Assembly (NCBI GenBank): GCA_031287575.1
Contig: JAITSV010000062.1
Coordinates: forward strand, 1 to 64,000
Direction: 5' to 3'
Source of the DNA: Desulfovibrio sp.
GTDB lineage: Bacteria > Desulfobacterota > Desulfovibrionia > Desulfovibrionales > Desulfovibrionaceae
Length of the DNA: 64,000 bases
Below are positions 7,392-16,224 of the stretch, one piece after another. The notes below the pieces were generated by a model, which saw only the letters and a program-made list of their open reading frames with translations, had not been told where the DNA came from and searched no databases. Position numbers and translations under genes: made by a program. How positions within the stretch are numbered: the first letter of the stretch is position 1; the number at the start of each line of letters is the position of its first letter.

Positions 7392-8642
7392 ATGTCATGC
7401 GCCATGAAACAGCTGCCGGAGGCCCGCATGTTCTCGCTTCGCCCGCTCGCCACGCTCCACCGGTTCCTCGTCCCGCTTCCCCGCCGCGTTCTCCGAAGGG
7501 GCGCACTGCGCGCCGTGCCCTCCGCCATGCCGACGTCCGGACCGGTTGCCCTGCTCGTTGCCGCCGTGCTGCTGGCCCCGCTTCCGCTGGCCGACAACGC
7601 ACAGGCAACGGCGGCACAGGCAACGGCGGCACAGGCAACGGCGGCACAGGCAACGGCGGCACAGGCAACGGCGGCACAGGCAACGGCGGCACAGGCAACG
7701 GCGGCACAGGCAACGGCGGCACAGGCAACCACCGCGCAGGCCACGACGCCACGGCCAGACACGAAGGGCAAGAAAGACACGCCGGGGCGGTCCGCTTCCA
7801 CAACCAGGACACCCTTGACCAGCGGGCAACTTGCCCGGCTCACCAATGAGGCGGAATCGGGCAATGCGCGCGCCCGACTGCTTCTTGGCATGCTGTATTC
7901 CGACGGCACCGACCCGCTCGTTCCCAAGGATATGACGCGGGCCGCGCACTGGCTGCAGCTGGCCACGCAGGGCAGGGATCCATTGCCGCACCACCTGCTG
8001 GGCTTGATGTACTTCTCCGGCCAGGGCGTGCCCGAGGACAAGGACAAGGCCCGGCAACACATGGATGCCGCGCTGGCCGGAGGGTATGTTGCGTCCGCGC
8101 ACTTCATGGCGGACATGCTGCTCTCCCCCATCCTGCCCGGCCACGACCCCGTGGAGGCCGCGCGCTGGCTGGAAAAGGGGGCCATTCTCGGCGATGCGCG
8201 GTGCACCTACAACCTGGGCGTGCTGCACGAGCAGGGGCTGGGCGTTCCGCAGGACCTGCGCCGCGCCGAAACCCTGTACCGGCAGGCCGTCTCCAGGGGG
8301 TACATCAACGCCATGAACCAGCTGGCGGTGCTCATCGACAGCGGCAGGGCCAGCACCACCGACCGTGGCGAGGCGGTGCGCCTGTTCCGCAAGGCCGCCG
8401 AAAAGGGCAACGGCCTTGCCGCCTACAATCTGGGCCTGATGCTGCGCGAAGGCCGGGGCACCGGCAAGGACTGGCCCCAGGCCGCCTACTGGCTGGCCTG
8501 TGCCGACATGCTGGGCGAGCCGCGGGCCATGAAGGACCTGCCGCCCCTGCTGCGCCAGCTTTCCCCCGAGCAGCGCAAGAAGTTCAACGAACGGCTGGTG
8601 AAAGCGCCCCTGCCCCCGCGCGTGCGGCAGACAGGAAACTAG
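7392..8642 (+). CDS. Sel1-repeat (TPR-like) secreted protein
   Basis: A 416-residue protein with at least five Sel1-like repeats from about residue 150 to 400 (for example ARLLLGMLYSDG, HHLLGLMYFSGQGVPED, CTYNLGVLHEQGLGVPQD, AAYNLGLMLREGRGTG). Sel1 repeats are helix-turn-helix scaffolds for protein-protein contacts. A hydrophobic stretch at about residues 50-65 (GPVALLVAAVLLAPLPL) followed by Ala-rich sequence looks like an export signal with an unusually long N-region; MPTSGP, about 43 residues in, could be the true start. Ten AQATA/AQATT pentapeptides follow. GGAGGA lies five bases before the ATG used. No operon partner follows. Confidence 0.8.
   Translation: MSCAMKQLPEARMFSLRPLATLHRFLVPLPRRVLRRGALRAVPSAMPTSGPVALLVAAVLLAPLPLADNAQATAAQATAAQATAAQATAAQATAAQATAAQATAAQATAAQATTAQATTPRPDTKGKKDTPGRSASTTRTPLTSGQLARLTNEAESGNARARLLLGMLYSDGTDPLVPKDMTRAAHWLQLATQGRDPLPHHLLGLMYFSGQGVPEDKDKARQHMDAALAGGYVASAHFMADMLLSPILPGHDPVEAARWLEKGAILGDARCTYNLGVLHEQGLGVPQDLRRAETLYRQAVSRGYINAMNQLAVLIDSGRASTTDRGEAVRLFRKAAEKGNGLAAYNLGLMLREGRGTGKDWPQAAYWLACADMLGEPRAMKDLPPLLRQLSPEQRKKFNERLVKAPLPPRVRQTGN
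7599..7748 (+). repeat. In-frame 15-bp tandem repeat (AQATA x10) in the Sel1 gene
   Basis: Ten head-to-tail units of GCACAGGCAACGGCG, the last two slightly changed, encode an Ala/Gln/Thr spacer between the export signal and the Sel1 domain. Units are whole codons, so gain or loss of copies changes spacer length without breaking the frame. Confidence 0.9.
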
Positions 8643-9074
8643 CACCGGTCGCCCCGGTCACCCCGGTCGCCCCAGTCACCCCAGGCGCACCGGCCCCGCC
8701 GGGTACCCGGCGCGCGCGCCCGGTGTCGCCAACCGCACGGCGTCCGCGTGACGTCCGTACGGTGGTTGGCCAAGGCGTGCCCGTTCCGCCCGGCGTTTGC
8801 CCCCCGTTTCAACGACCGCCGCGCGCAACCCCCTCATGCACAAGGACATATCCCCGATTCAACGTCCGAATGAGCGGACAGGTGTGCAAATCTAACCATT
8901 TGCCCTCCCCACCGGTCCGTTGTACCCTTGCGCGGTCTGCGCGACGCCCGGCCTCGCCGCCGTACCGCCGCGCCCCGAACGGCATGTTTCCGGGCCACAC
9001 ACCCGGACACCGCGCCATGGCCCGGCCACGGCGCATGCCGCCCCATCCACCGGCATCCGGACACACGGCAACGC
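8643..9074. other. Intergenic region with short 9-bp direct repeats
   Basis: No gene is supported. Just after the Sel1 gene, 8649-8690 consists of imperfect 9-base repeats (CCCGGTCAC / CCCGGTCGC). The rest, up to the regulator start, is very GC-rich with no clear hairpin or sigma-70 promoter. A weakly AT-rich patch (8880-8905) is the likeliest place for the regulator's promoter. Confidence 0.35.
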
Positions 9075-10646
9075 ATGAGCGGCCACATCCTGCTGATCGA
9101 AGACGACACCGCCTTCCAGTCCATGCTGCGCGAGGCGCTGGAGGAACGCGGCCACCGCGTCACCACCGCCGGGCGCGCCGAGGACGGCATCGCCCTGTTG
9201 CGGGGCGGCGGCTTCGACCTGGTGCTGTCCGACGTCATGCTGCCCGGCATGTCCGGGGTGGAGGCCATTCCCCACCTGCGTTCCGCCGCGCCCGGCACCG
9301 ACATCATCGTCATGACCGCCTACTCCACGCGCGAACTGGCGCTGGAGGCGGTGAAGCTGGGTGCCTACGACGTGTTCTCCAAGCCCTTCAGCCTGAAGGA
9401 AATGGACATCGTCATCCGCCGGGCCATGGAAAAACGCGGCTTGCAGGCGGAAATCGCCGCCCTGCGCGATTCGCTGCGCCGCGACGGCCCGGCCAGCCGC
9501 ATCATCGGCGAAAGCCGGGCCATCATGGAGGTGAAGGCGCTCATCGAAAAGGTGGCCCCGCTGGACACCACCGTGCTGATCATGGGCGAATCGGGCACCG
9601 GCAAGGAACTGGCCTCGGACACCATCCGGGCGCTGTCTCCCCGCGCGGCCGCCCCCTTCGTGAAGGTGAACTGCGCGGCCATTCCCGAGCATCTCTTCGA
9701 AAACGAGCTCTTCGGCCACGAGAAGGGGGCCTTCACCGGCGCGGCCACCGCGCAGCCCGGCAAGTTCGAACTGGCCCAGGGCGGCACGCTGATGCTCGAC
9801 GAAATCGGCGACATGCCCCTGGCCATCCAGCCCAAGCTGCTGCGGGTGGTGGAGCAGAAACAGGTGGAGCGCCTGGGCGGGCGCAGGCCCGTTTCGCTGG
9901 ACGTGCGGCTCATCGCCGCCACCAACCAGAACCTGGTCGACCGGGTACGCGAAAAGGCCTTCCGCGAAGACCTGTACTACCGCCTGGGCGTGGCCGTGGT
10001 GCACCTGCCCCCGCTGCGCAGCCGCAAGGAGGACATCCCCCTGCTGGCCCAGCATGTGGTGCGGCGGCTGCAAGGCACCCTGGGCCTGCCCGTGCACGGG
10101 CTGACCCCGGCGGCCGTGGCCGCCCTGGGTTCCTACGACTGGCCGGGCAACGTGCGCCAGTTGGCCAACGTCATCGAGCGCGCCGCCATCGCCGCCGAAG
10201 GCCCCATCGACGCCCCCGACGTGGACCGCGCCCTGGGTCGCGCATCCGGACACGCATCCGGGCACGCATCCGCCGTGTCCTCCTCATCCGGGCACCCGTT
10301 CGGGCCGGGGAACGCCGCTGGCCGCGCGGCCAGCGAAGAGGCCGACGCCACCGTCCAGCACGCCCCGTCCAGCGCGCCCACGGCTGGTCCGCCTCCCGCT
10401 GGCGCGTCGGTGGATGCGTCCCCCAGCCACGCCTTCGCGGGCGCCGCCCTTACCGGCCCCATCGACCTGCGCGAAACCATACGCATGGTCGAACGCAACC
10501 TGCTGCTGGATGCCCTGCGCCGCGCCGAAGGACGCCAGACCGAAGCCGCCGTGCTGCTGGGGCTGACGGCCAAGAACCTGTGGGCCAAGTTGCAGAAACA
10601 CGGCATCAAGCCGCGCAACGGCCTGCCCCTGATCCAGGAATCCTAG
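9075..10646 (+). CDS. Sigma-54-dependent response regulator, likely activator of the flp/tad operon
   Basis: A 523-residue NtrC-family activator. Residues 1-120 are a receiver with LIEDD, the phospho-acceptor in LVLSDVMLPGMSG and the SKPF lysine. Residues of about 145-380 are a sigma-54 AAA+ domain with Walker A GESGTGKE, the sigma-54 contact loop GAFTGA, Walker B GGTLMLDEIGD and an arginine-finger region FREDLYYRL. A low-complexity linker of about 70 residues follows. The end is a Fis-type helix-turn-helix (EGRQTEAAVLLGLTAKNLWAKL). It would bind upstream sites and open a sigma-54 promoter after phosphorylation. The next gene downstream, the Flp pilin, has a perfect -24/-12 promoter, so that is its likely target. 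The kinase at 24204-26654 is a candidate partner. Confidence 0.9.
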   Translation: MSGHILLIEDDTAFQSMLREALEERGHRVTTAGRAEDGIALLRGGGFDLVLSDVMLPGMSGVEAIPHLRSAAPGTDIIVMTAYSTRELALEAVKLGAYDVFSKPFSLKEMDIVIRRAMEKRGLQAEIAALRDSLRRDGPASRIIGESRAIMEVKALIEKVAPLDTTVLIMGESGTGKELASDTIRALSPRAAAPFVKVNCAAIPEHLFENELFGHEKGAFTGAATAQPGKFELAQGGTLMLDEIGDMPLAIQPKLLRVVEQKQVERLGGRRPVSLDVRLIAATNQNLVDRVREKAFREDLYYRLGVAVVHLPPLRSRKEDIPLLAQHVVRRLQGTLGLPVHGLTPAAVAALGSYDWPGNVRQLANVIERAAIAAEGPIDAPDVDRALGRASGHASGHASAVSSSSGHPFGPGNAAGRAASEEADATVQHAPSSAPTAGPPPAGASVDASPSHAFAGAALTGPIDLRETIRMVERNLLLDALRRAEGRQTEAAVLLGLTAKNLWAKLQKHGIKPRNGLPLIQES

Positions 10647-11053
10647 ATTCTCCTCCGCCGTGCCCCCGCCTGGGCACGGCTCCCCCGCGCACTCCATCTC
10701 CCCGCCACATTTCACTGCCTACCCGCGCCCCCCCCGGTCCCAACCGCGTCGGGGCATGTCCCGGCCATCCACCGCGCCTCCCCGCTCCTGCCCGATCCAA
10801 AAATCCTAGATTACCCCCTGCGCGCCTCGGATAACGGATTTTCCGCGCCGCGAGGGCACGTTGGCGCCCTCCGCGACCGCCCTTCCGCCATCCCCACTCC
10901 AAGATTCATGGATTTCCCCCCACCGGGGTACCCCCGCGCCCAGCCCCATCCGCCCCGATATCATCCGCTCTAACAACCCGTTCTGGCCGTGTAAAAAAAT
11001 ATTCCACACTGTTTCAGAATGTTAACGCGTATTACGTTCTGCATGACACTCCT
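10647..11053. promoter_or_regulatory. Leader region upstream of the flp promoter
   Basis: No gene is supported. A hairpin CCGTGCCC / GGGCACGG (10658-10679) follows the regulator gene but has no T run. A 19-base direct repeat, GATCCA-NN-AATCCTAGATT, occurs at 10631-10649 (across the regulator's stop codon) and at 10794-10812. Bases 10990-11045 are the only AT-rich stretch, with an A tract next to TATTCC and TTAACG. An enhancer-binding-protein site and a DNA-bending site would be expected here, 50-250 bases upstream of the sigma-54 promoter. Confidence 0.45.
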
Positions 11054-11068
11054 TGGCACGCGGGTTGC
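11054..11068 (+). promoter_or_regulatory. Sigma-54 promoter of the flp pilin gene
   Basis: TGGCAC-GCGGG-TTGC matches the -24/-12 consensus exactly; the GG and GC dinucleotides are 12 bases apart. The expected transcript start is near 11080, leaving a leader of about 55 bases before the pilin ATG. The gene immediately upstream encodes a sigma-54 activator, which strongly supports the assignment. Confidence 0.9.
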
Positions 11069-11135
11069 TAAGTGGGATGCAACAACGGCCCCCCGGCCCT
11101 CCACCAAACATTTCGCATCGCGAAGGAGATCAATC

Positions 11136-11318
11136 ATGTTCAAGACCGTCGCCACCCTGATACACGACGAAGAAGGTGCCACCGCTCTCGAATACGGCCT
11201 CATCGCCGCCCTCATCGCCGCCGTCATCGTCACCGCCGTCACGACCCTTGGCAAGAAGGTCAGCTCCACCTTCGAATACATCGACACCAAGATGCCCACT
11301 CCCGGCTCCGGCGGCTAG
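11136..11318 (+). CDS. flp: Flp-type pilin (Flp/Fap family)
   Basis: A 60-residue major pilin of the Flp family. The prepilin peptidase site is clear: a short leader ending in Gly14, then ATALEYGLIAALIAA with Glu at +5 and Tyr at +6, followed by the hydrophobic helix that packs the fibre. The mature protein would be 46 residues, typical of Flp pilins. AAGGAG lies eight bases before the ATG. It follows a sigma-54 promoter and is separated from tadV by a strong hairpin, consistent with pilin being made in large excess over the assembly machinery. Confidence 0.95.
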   Translation: MFKTVATLIHDEEGATALEYGLIAALIAAVIVTAVTTLGKKVSSTFEYIDTKMPTPGSGG

Positions 11319-11361
11319 CAGCCTGCGGCGGCACAAGGGCTCCCCCGCAAGCGCCACACCC

Positions 11362-11392
11362 GAAGGGGCCGAGGGAATTCCCCGGCCCCTTC
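11362..11392 (+). terminator. Strong hairpin after the pilin gene (attenuator or stabiliser)
   Basis: GAAGGGGCCG faces CGGCCCCTTC, with an inner GGG / CCC pair around AATT, giving almost 14 base pairs. It lies 43 bases after the flp stop and about 130 before tadV. There is no T run, so it probably acts as a partial terminator or protects the pilin mRNA 3' end rather than stopping all transcription. Confidence 0.7.
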
Positions 11393-11520
11393 GTCATCGA
11401 AGCCCCGCGCCTGACGGTGAAGAGTCCGCCCGATCCGGCACCCGCCGCCAGGACAGTCCGCAAGAAACACCGCCACGTCCCCCGCAGCCCCCGACCCCCC
11501 GGTCACAAGAGGAGCGCCCC

Positions 11521-12111
11521 ATGAATCCCGTCCTTGCAGCCCCCCTCGCAGCCGTTCTGCTGCTGGCCGTGGTCACCGACGTGCGCGCCATGCGCATCCC
11601 CAACTGGCTGACCTTTCCCGCCATGTTGACGGGCATCGTGGCCAACACGGCGCTGGGTGCCTGGACTGGTGGTCTTTCCGGTGCCTGGGACGGTCTGCTC
11701 TTCTCTCTGTCCGGCTTTGGCCTGGGTCTCTGCCTGATGCTGGTTCCCTTCCTGTTGCGGGTCATGGGCGCTGGCGACGTGAAACTGCTGGCCGCCGCCG
11801 GTGCCTTCCTGGGCGCCGAGACCGTGTTCCGCGCCTTCATCTGGACCAGTCTGGCTGGCGGCGTGTACGCTCTGGGCGTACTGGCCTTCCACATGCCGCA
11901 ACTGCGCGCAGTGCTGCGCTCGCTACGGGTGTCCGTCGAACTGCTGGCCGTCACCGGTCGCTTCGACTACGTGCCCGCCACCATTCACGAGCGCCTGCCC
12001 CGGCTGTGCTACGGCGTGGCCATCGCACTGGGCACCGGCCTTGCCATGAGCCAGGCCGTCTTTCCTTCGGCCATGTCCGCGCTGCTGCCCGCCTGGGCCG
12101 CAATCCTGTAG
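11521..12111 (+). CDS. tadV: Tad prepilin peptidase (TadV/CpaA)
   Basis: A 196-residue polytopic membrane aspartyl protease of the A24 family, which removes the leader from Flp and the TadE-like pseudopilins. Seen: the first aspartate in VVTDVRAMRIPNWLT and the second in MGAGDVKLLAAAGA (the GxGDxK motif). Both sit next to hydrophobic helices, as in CpaA/TadV. There is no N-terminal methylase domain, as expected for the Tad type. GAGGAG lies eight bases upstream of the ATG. It is the first gene after the pilin hairpin and is followed closely by cpaB. Confidence 0.93.
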   Translation: MNPVLAAPLAAVLLLAVVTDVRAMRIPNWLTFPAMLTGIVANTALGAWTGGLSGAWDGLLFSLSGFGLGLCLMLVPFLLRVMGAGDVKLLAAAGAFLGAETVFRAFIWTSLAGGVYALGVLAFHMPQLRAVLRSLRVSVELLAVTGRFDYVPATIHERLPRLCYGVAIALGTGLAMSQAVFPSAMSALLPAWAAIL

Positions 12112-12123
12112 GGAGGTGCCGCC

Positions 12124-12948
12124 ATGCGCGCCTCCCCGGTCATCCAGATTTCCCTGGCGCTGGTGCTGGCCCTGGTGGCCGGGGTGCTGGTGTTCCGGTT
12201 CATGCAGGTGAACCGCGCCGCCGCCCCCCGCGTTGCCGCCCCTGAACAGGTCCAACTGGCGGTGGCCGCCGCCGACGTGCCGCGCGGCGCCAAGCTGACC
12301 ACCGAACAGATCAAGCTGGCCCCCTTCCTGAAGTCCAGTGCGCCGTCCGGCGCGTTCACCAAGGACACCATGCCCGTGGGGCGGGTGCTGTCATCCGCCG
12401 TGGCCGCCGGTGAACCCATCACCGAGGCCCGCCTGCTGCAGGACGGCGAAGCGCACGGCGGCGTCAGCACGCTGATCGCCCCCGGCATGCGCGCCGTGGC
12501 CGTCAAGGGCAACAAGGTGCTGGGCCTTTCCGGGTTCATCCGCCCCGGCAACCACGTGGACGTGCTGGTGACCCTGGACGACGAAACCCGCGAGAAGGCC
12601 AAGTCGCGCACCAAGCTGGTGCTGGAAAACGTACGCGTGCTGGCCACCGGCACCGAACTGAAACAGGATGGCGACGACACCTCCACCTCGTCGGTGGACG
12701 TGTACACCCTGGAAATTTCCCCCCCGCAGGCCGAGCCGCTGGCCCTTGCCGCCTCGCGCGGCGAACTGCACTTCGCCCTGCGCAACCCCGCCGACGACGG
12801 CAAGGTGCTGACCCCCGGCACCGACGTGCCCGGCACCCTGGCCCTGCTGACCAGCACCCCCGAAGGCAAGCCGGTTCCCAAGGTGCGGGAAACCAAGGTG
12901 GAGATGATCTCCGGCACCGAACGTTCAACGCTGAGGTTCCCGCAATGA
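12124..12948 (+). CDS. cpaB: Flp pilus assembly protein CpaB/RcpC
   Basis: A 274-residue protein with an N-terminal membrane anchor (about residues 7-26), then a SAF-type domain (VQLAVAAADVPRGAKLTTEQIK) and the RcpC/CpaB core (GMRAVAVKGNKVLGLSGFIRPGNHVDVLVTL). In Tad systems it sits in the periplasm beside the secretin and is needed for pilus assembly. It overlaps the secretin gene by four bases (ATGA), so translation is coupled. The Thr/Ser-rich C-terminal part is less conserved. Confidence 0.92.
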   Translation: MRASPVIQISLALVLALVAGVLVFRFMQVNRAAAPRVAAPEQVQLAVAAADVPRGAKLTTEQIKLAPFLKSSAPSGAFTKDTMPVGRVLSSAVAAGEPITEARLLQDGEAHGGVSTLIAPGMRAVAVKGNKVLGLSGFIRPGNHVDVLVTLDDETREKAKSRTKLVLENVRVLATGTELKQDGDDTSTSSVDVYTLEISPPQAEPLALAASRGELHFALRNPADDGKVLTPGTDVPGTLALLTSTPEGKPVPKVRETKVEMISGTERSTLRFPQ

Positions 12949-14438
12949 GCCGCCCCGCCTCCCTCACCCGCGCGGCGGGCCGCCTCGTCCGTACGGTCCA
13001 CGCAGCAGCGTGCGCCGTACTTCCCGCCGTGCTGGCAATCGTGCTGCTGCTGGCTGCCGCCACGCAGGCCCTGGCCGATGCAACGCCGCAGTCCATACCG
13101 TTGGCCGTGGGCAAGTCCATGGTGGTACGCACCGCGCAGCCCGCGTCCCGCGTATCCGTGGCCGATGAAGGCATCGCGGGCGTGGTGGTGCTGTCGCCGC
13201 AGCAGGTCTACGTCACCGGCAAGAAACCGGGCGGCACCACCCTTACCTTGTGGAACGGGGCCGGGGCCATCACCCAGGTCTACGACATCCAGGTCACCCC
13301 GGACCTGGCCCAACTGAAGGAAATGCTGCACCGCGTGCTGCCCGACGAAAAGGACATCATGGTCATGGCCGTGGGCGAATCCATCACCTTGGCCGGTACC
13401 GTGCGCAGCAGCGCGGGCATGACCACCGCCCTGGACATGGCCAAGATGTACGCCCCGGACAAGGTGACCAACCTCATGCAGGTGGGCGGCGTGCATCAGG
13501 TGATGCTGGAAGTGAAGGTGGCCGAGATGCGCAAGTCGGTGCTGGAACGCCTGGGCATCGACCTGACCTACGCATGGGACAACAATTTCGCCTTCACCAT
13601 GCTGAACCAACTGTTCACCCTGGACAGCGAGAAGGGCGTGGTGGGCGTGGGTCCCAGCGGCGCCGTTCTCAGCCCCAACGTCAACGGCATGTTCCGTATC
13701 GGCTCGGGCCAGACCAGCCTGATTGGCTTTCTGGACGTGCTGAAGCAGAACGGCCTGGTCAAGGTGCTGGCCGAACCCACCCTGATCTGCCGCAGCGGCG
13801 AAAACGCCGACTTCCTGGCCGGGGGCGAAATACCCATCCCCGTGCCGCAGGGCCTGGGCACCGTGGCCATCGAATTCAAGAAGTACGGCGTGACCCTGGG
13901 CTTCACCCCCACGGTGGTCTCGGACAAGTTGATCAGCATGCGCGTAAGCCCCGAAGTGTCGGAGCTGGACTACTCGAACGTCATCGAAATCAACGGGTTC
14001 ACCATTCCGGCCATCTCCACCCGGCGCGCCGCCACCACCGTGGAACTTGCCGACGGTCAGAGTTTTGCCGTGGCGGGCCTGCTGCGCGACGAAGTGCGCG
14101 AAAACATCAAGAAGTACCCGGTGCTGGGCGACGTGCCCCTGCTGGGCACGCTGTTCCGCTCCAGCAACTGGCAGAAGAACGAGACGGAACTGGTCATCAT
14201 CGTCACCCCGCGCCTGGCCAAGCCGCTGGACGGCGCCACGGCCAAGCTGCCCACGGACAGCTTCCGCGAGCCCACGGAATTCGAATTCTTCCTGCAGGGC
14301 AAGATGGAAGGCGCGGCCCCGGCCATTACCGCACCCGCCGCCTATGCCGCCCCCCGCAACGCCGCCGACGCCCCATCGGGCATGGAAGGCGAGTTCGGGC
14401 ACGTGCTGCCCGGCCATGCCCAGGGAGGCAAGCAATGA
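12945..14438 (+). CDS. cpaC: Tad secretin (CpaC/RcpA)
   Basis: A 497-residue outer-membrane secretin, the pore for the Flp pilus. It has a signal peptide (hydrophobic residues about 25-42, ending ALA-DA), an N-terminal BON/Rhs-like region (SIPLAVGKSMVVRTAQPASRVSVAD), then the secretin core with VLAEPTLICRSGENADFLAGGEIPIPVP and VPLLGTLFRS followed by ETELVIIVTPRL. All are hallmarks of the type II/IV secretin family. A polar tail of about 60 residues follows the core and may bind the small lipoprotein encoded next, whose start overlaps this stop codon. Confidence 0.95.
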   Translation: MSRPASLTRAAGRLVRTVHAAACAVLPAVLAIVLLLAAATQALADATPQSIPLAVGKSMVVRTAQPASRVSVADEGIAGVVVLSPQQVYVTGKKPGGTTLTLWNGAGAITQVYDIQVTPDLAQLKEMLHRVLPDEKDIMVMAVGESITLAGTVRSSAGMTTALDMAKMYAPDKVTNLMQVGGVHQVMLEVKVAEMRKSVLERLGIDLTYAWDNNFAFTMLNQLFTLDSEKGVVGVGPSGAVLSPNVNGMFRIGSGQTSLIGFLDVLKQNGLVKVLAEPTLICRSGENADFLAGGEIPIPVPQGLGTVAIEFKKYGVTLGFTPTVVSDKLISMRVSPEVSELDYSNVIEINGFTIPAISTRRAATTVELADGQSFAVAGLLRDEVRENIKKYPVLGDVPLLGTLFRSSNWQKNETELVIIVTPRLAKPLDGATAKLPTDSFREPTEFEFFLQGKMEGAAPAITAPAAYAAPRNAADAPSGMEGEFGHVLPGHAQGGKQ

Positions 14439-14758
14439 GCGCCCGCACCCGGATCACCTCTCCTGCCCTGCTGCCCCTGTTTACGGTCATCCGCGTCCTT
14501 TCCGTCCTGACCGTCCTTTCCGTTCTGGCGGGCTGCGCCGGGCCGTCCAAGGATTCGCCCATTTCCGAATGGACCTTCACCCAGGGCGAGGCCTTTCGCG
14601 CCCAGCGCGATGCCCAGCGGCTGAACCCCGGCCCGGCGGACGACGACCCCGTCATCGGCCTGGACGGGCGAGTGGGCGAGCGCGTCATGAAAACCATGCG
14701 CGAAGGCGAAAAGAAGCCCGACGAGAACAACACCCTCCGCTTCAAGATCGGCAAGTAG
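14435..14758 (+). CDS. Small lipoprotein of the Tad locus, function unknown
   Basis: A 107-residue predicted lipoprotein: a hydrophobic signal with lipobox LSVLAGC (Cys about residue 34), then a short polar mature part of about 75 residues. It overlaps the secretin stop by four bases and has GGGAGG upstream. By position it could be a pilotin-like partner that helps the secretin reach or stay in the outer membrane, as CpaD or TadD do elsewhere, but I see no sequence similarity to CpaD. This role is inference from context only. Confidence 0.75.
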   Translation: MSARTRITSPALLPLFTVIRVLSVLTVLSVLAGCAGPSKDSPISEWTFTQGEAFRAQRDAQRLNPGPADDDPVIGLDGRVGERVMKTMREGEKKPDENNTLRFKIGK

Positions 14759-14770
14759 CGAGAACCCGCC

Positions 14771-16222
14771 ATGAACATCACCCATCCCGTCTGCCTGCTC
14801 ACCAAGCGCCTCGCCACGCGCGAGGAACTCACCCGCGTTCTCGCCCGGCAGGATGGTTTTCGCCTGGTCTCCCCCGGTGAAGCCGACGACCTCGGACTGG
14901 TCGTCCTGGAACTGGGTGACGACCTTGAAGACGATTTCGAATCCATCGCCTCGCTGGTGACGGACCCCCGTGTGGGCGAGGTGTTCGTGGCCTCGCGGCA
15001 GAAGGACCCGGACCTGATCATCCGCGCCATGCGCGCCGGAGTCAGCGAGTTCCTGTCCCAGCCGTTCCGCTCGGAAGAGGTGCTGGCCGCGCTGGAAGGC
15101 TACGCACGCCGCCGCCGCACCGCCCGTGTCGCAAGCCCTGCGGCGGCACCCACCGCCGCGGGTGGCCGGATCATCCACATCATGGGTGCCAAGGGCGGCG
15201 TGGGCGCCACCACCGTTGCCGTGAACCTGGCCGTGCTGGCCGCGCGCTCCCTGACCGGCACCGCCCCTGCGCCCGATGCAAAGAAGGCGGGCAGAAGCCT
15301 GTTCAAACAGGATGGGCGCAACGCCAACGCCGCACGCGACATGCAGGCCATGGGCGACATGGCGCTGGCCACGGGCGGCCCCACCCATGCGCCCGCCGCG
15401 CTGCCGCTGGCGGCGCTCATGGACATGCGCCTGCCCCAGGGCGACGTGCCGCTGTTCCTGGACATGGAATATTCCCGCACCTGGGCCGACGGCGCGCGCA
15501 ACCTGGGCCGACTGGATGCCACCTTCCTGCGCAGCCTGGCCGAACGGCACGCCAGCGGCCTCGAGGTGTTCGCCTCGCCCGACACGGGCGACGACCTGGA
15601 CGCCATCAGCCCCCGCGCGGTGAAGGCCGTGCTGGACCTGGCCCGCGCCCTGTACGCCGTCACCGTGGTGGACGGCGGCCCCTATGCCGACGAACTGGCC
15701 CTGGTCTCCATGCAGGAAGCGGAAACCATCCTGCTGGTCACCGACCTGGCCCTGCCCGCCCTGGCCGGTGCCCGCCGCCTGCTGGACGACGTGGCCGCCG
15801 CCGCGCCCGCCGTGGCCGCGCGCATCCAACTGGTGGTCAACCGCATGTCGCCCCAGGCCGGGGTGGACCTGACCGAGGCCGAACGGCTGCTGGAACGCAA
15901 GGTGTTCGCCACCGTGGGCGACGACTACGGCGCGTCCGTGTCGGCCATCAACCAGGGCGTGCCGCTGTGCGAGGCGGCGCCCCGCTCGGTGGCCGCGCGC
16001 TCGCTGGCCAGGCTGGCCGAACGGCTGGCCCCCGCCGCCGCAACGCCCGGCAACGGCGGCGCCGCCCCCGGCATGAAAGCGGGCAGCCTGTTCGCCCGGC
16101 TGCTGCACCGCAAGGGCGACGACACCCACGAACCCAATCGGCGCGGCATGGAACCCGGTCCCGAACGCGAACGGGGCGGTCTGCTGCCGCACGGCGTCCT
16201 GTTGCAGGGCGCAAGGGGATAG
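14771..16222 (+). CDS. tadZ: Tad pilus localisation ATPase-like protein TadZ/CpaE
   Basis: A 483-residue protein with an atypical receiver-like N-terminus (about residues 1-110, ending [10 protein letters not shown]) and a MinD/ParA-type domain starting at about 137 with the deviant Walker A motif [11 protein letters not shown]. In TadZ/CpaE this architecture places the pilus machine at a cell pole. An insertion of about 60 Ala/Gly/Met-rich residues lies between the P-loop helix and the next strand ([15 protein letters not shown]). The C-terminal ~60 residues are polar, probably disordered. It follows the lipoprotein by 12 bases. Confidence 0.9.
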   Translation: MNITHPVCLLTKRLATREELTRVLARQDGFRLVSPGEADDLGLVVLELGDDLEDDFESIASLVTDPRVGEVFVASRQKDPDLIIRAMRAGVSEFLSQPFRSEEVLAALEGYARRRRTARVASPAAAPTAAGGRIIHIMGAKGGVGATTVAVNLAVLAARSLTGTAPAPDAKKAGRSLFKQDGRNANAARDMQAMGDMALATGGPTHAPAALPLAALMDMRLPQGDVPLFLDMEYSRTWADGARNLGRLDATFLRSLAERHASGLEVFASPDTGDDLDAISPRAVKAVLDLARALYAVTVVDGGPYADELALVSMQEAETILLVTDLALPALAGARRLLDDVAAAAPAVAARIQLVVNRMSPQAGVDLTEAERLLERKVFATVGDDYGASVSAINQGVPLCEAAPRSVAARSLARLAERLAPAAATPGNGGAAPGMKAGSLFARLLHRKGDDTHEPNRRGMEPGPERERGGLLPHGVLLQGARG

Positions 16223-16224
16223 CC

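Noticed and set aside
12009-14435. An 808-codon minus-strand frame under the secretin genes
   Set aside because: Antisense to cpaB and cpaC, with no recognisable domain.
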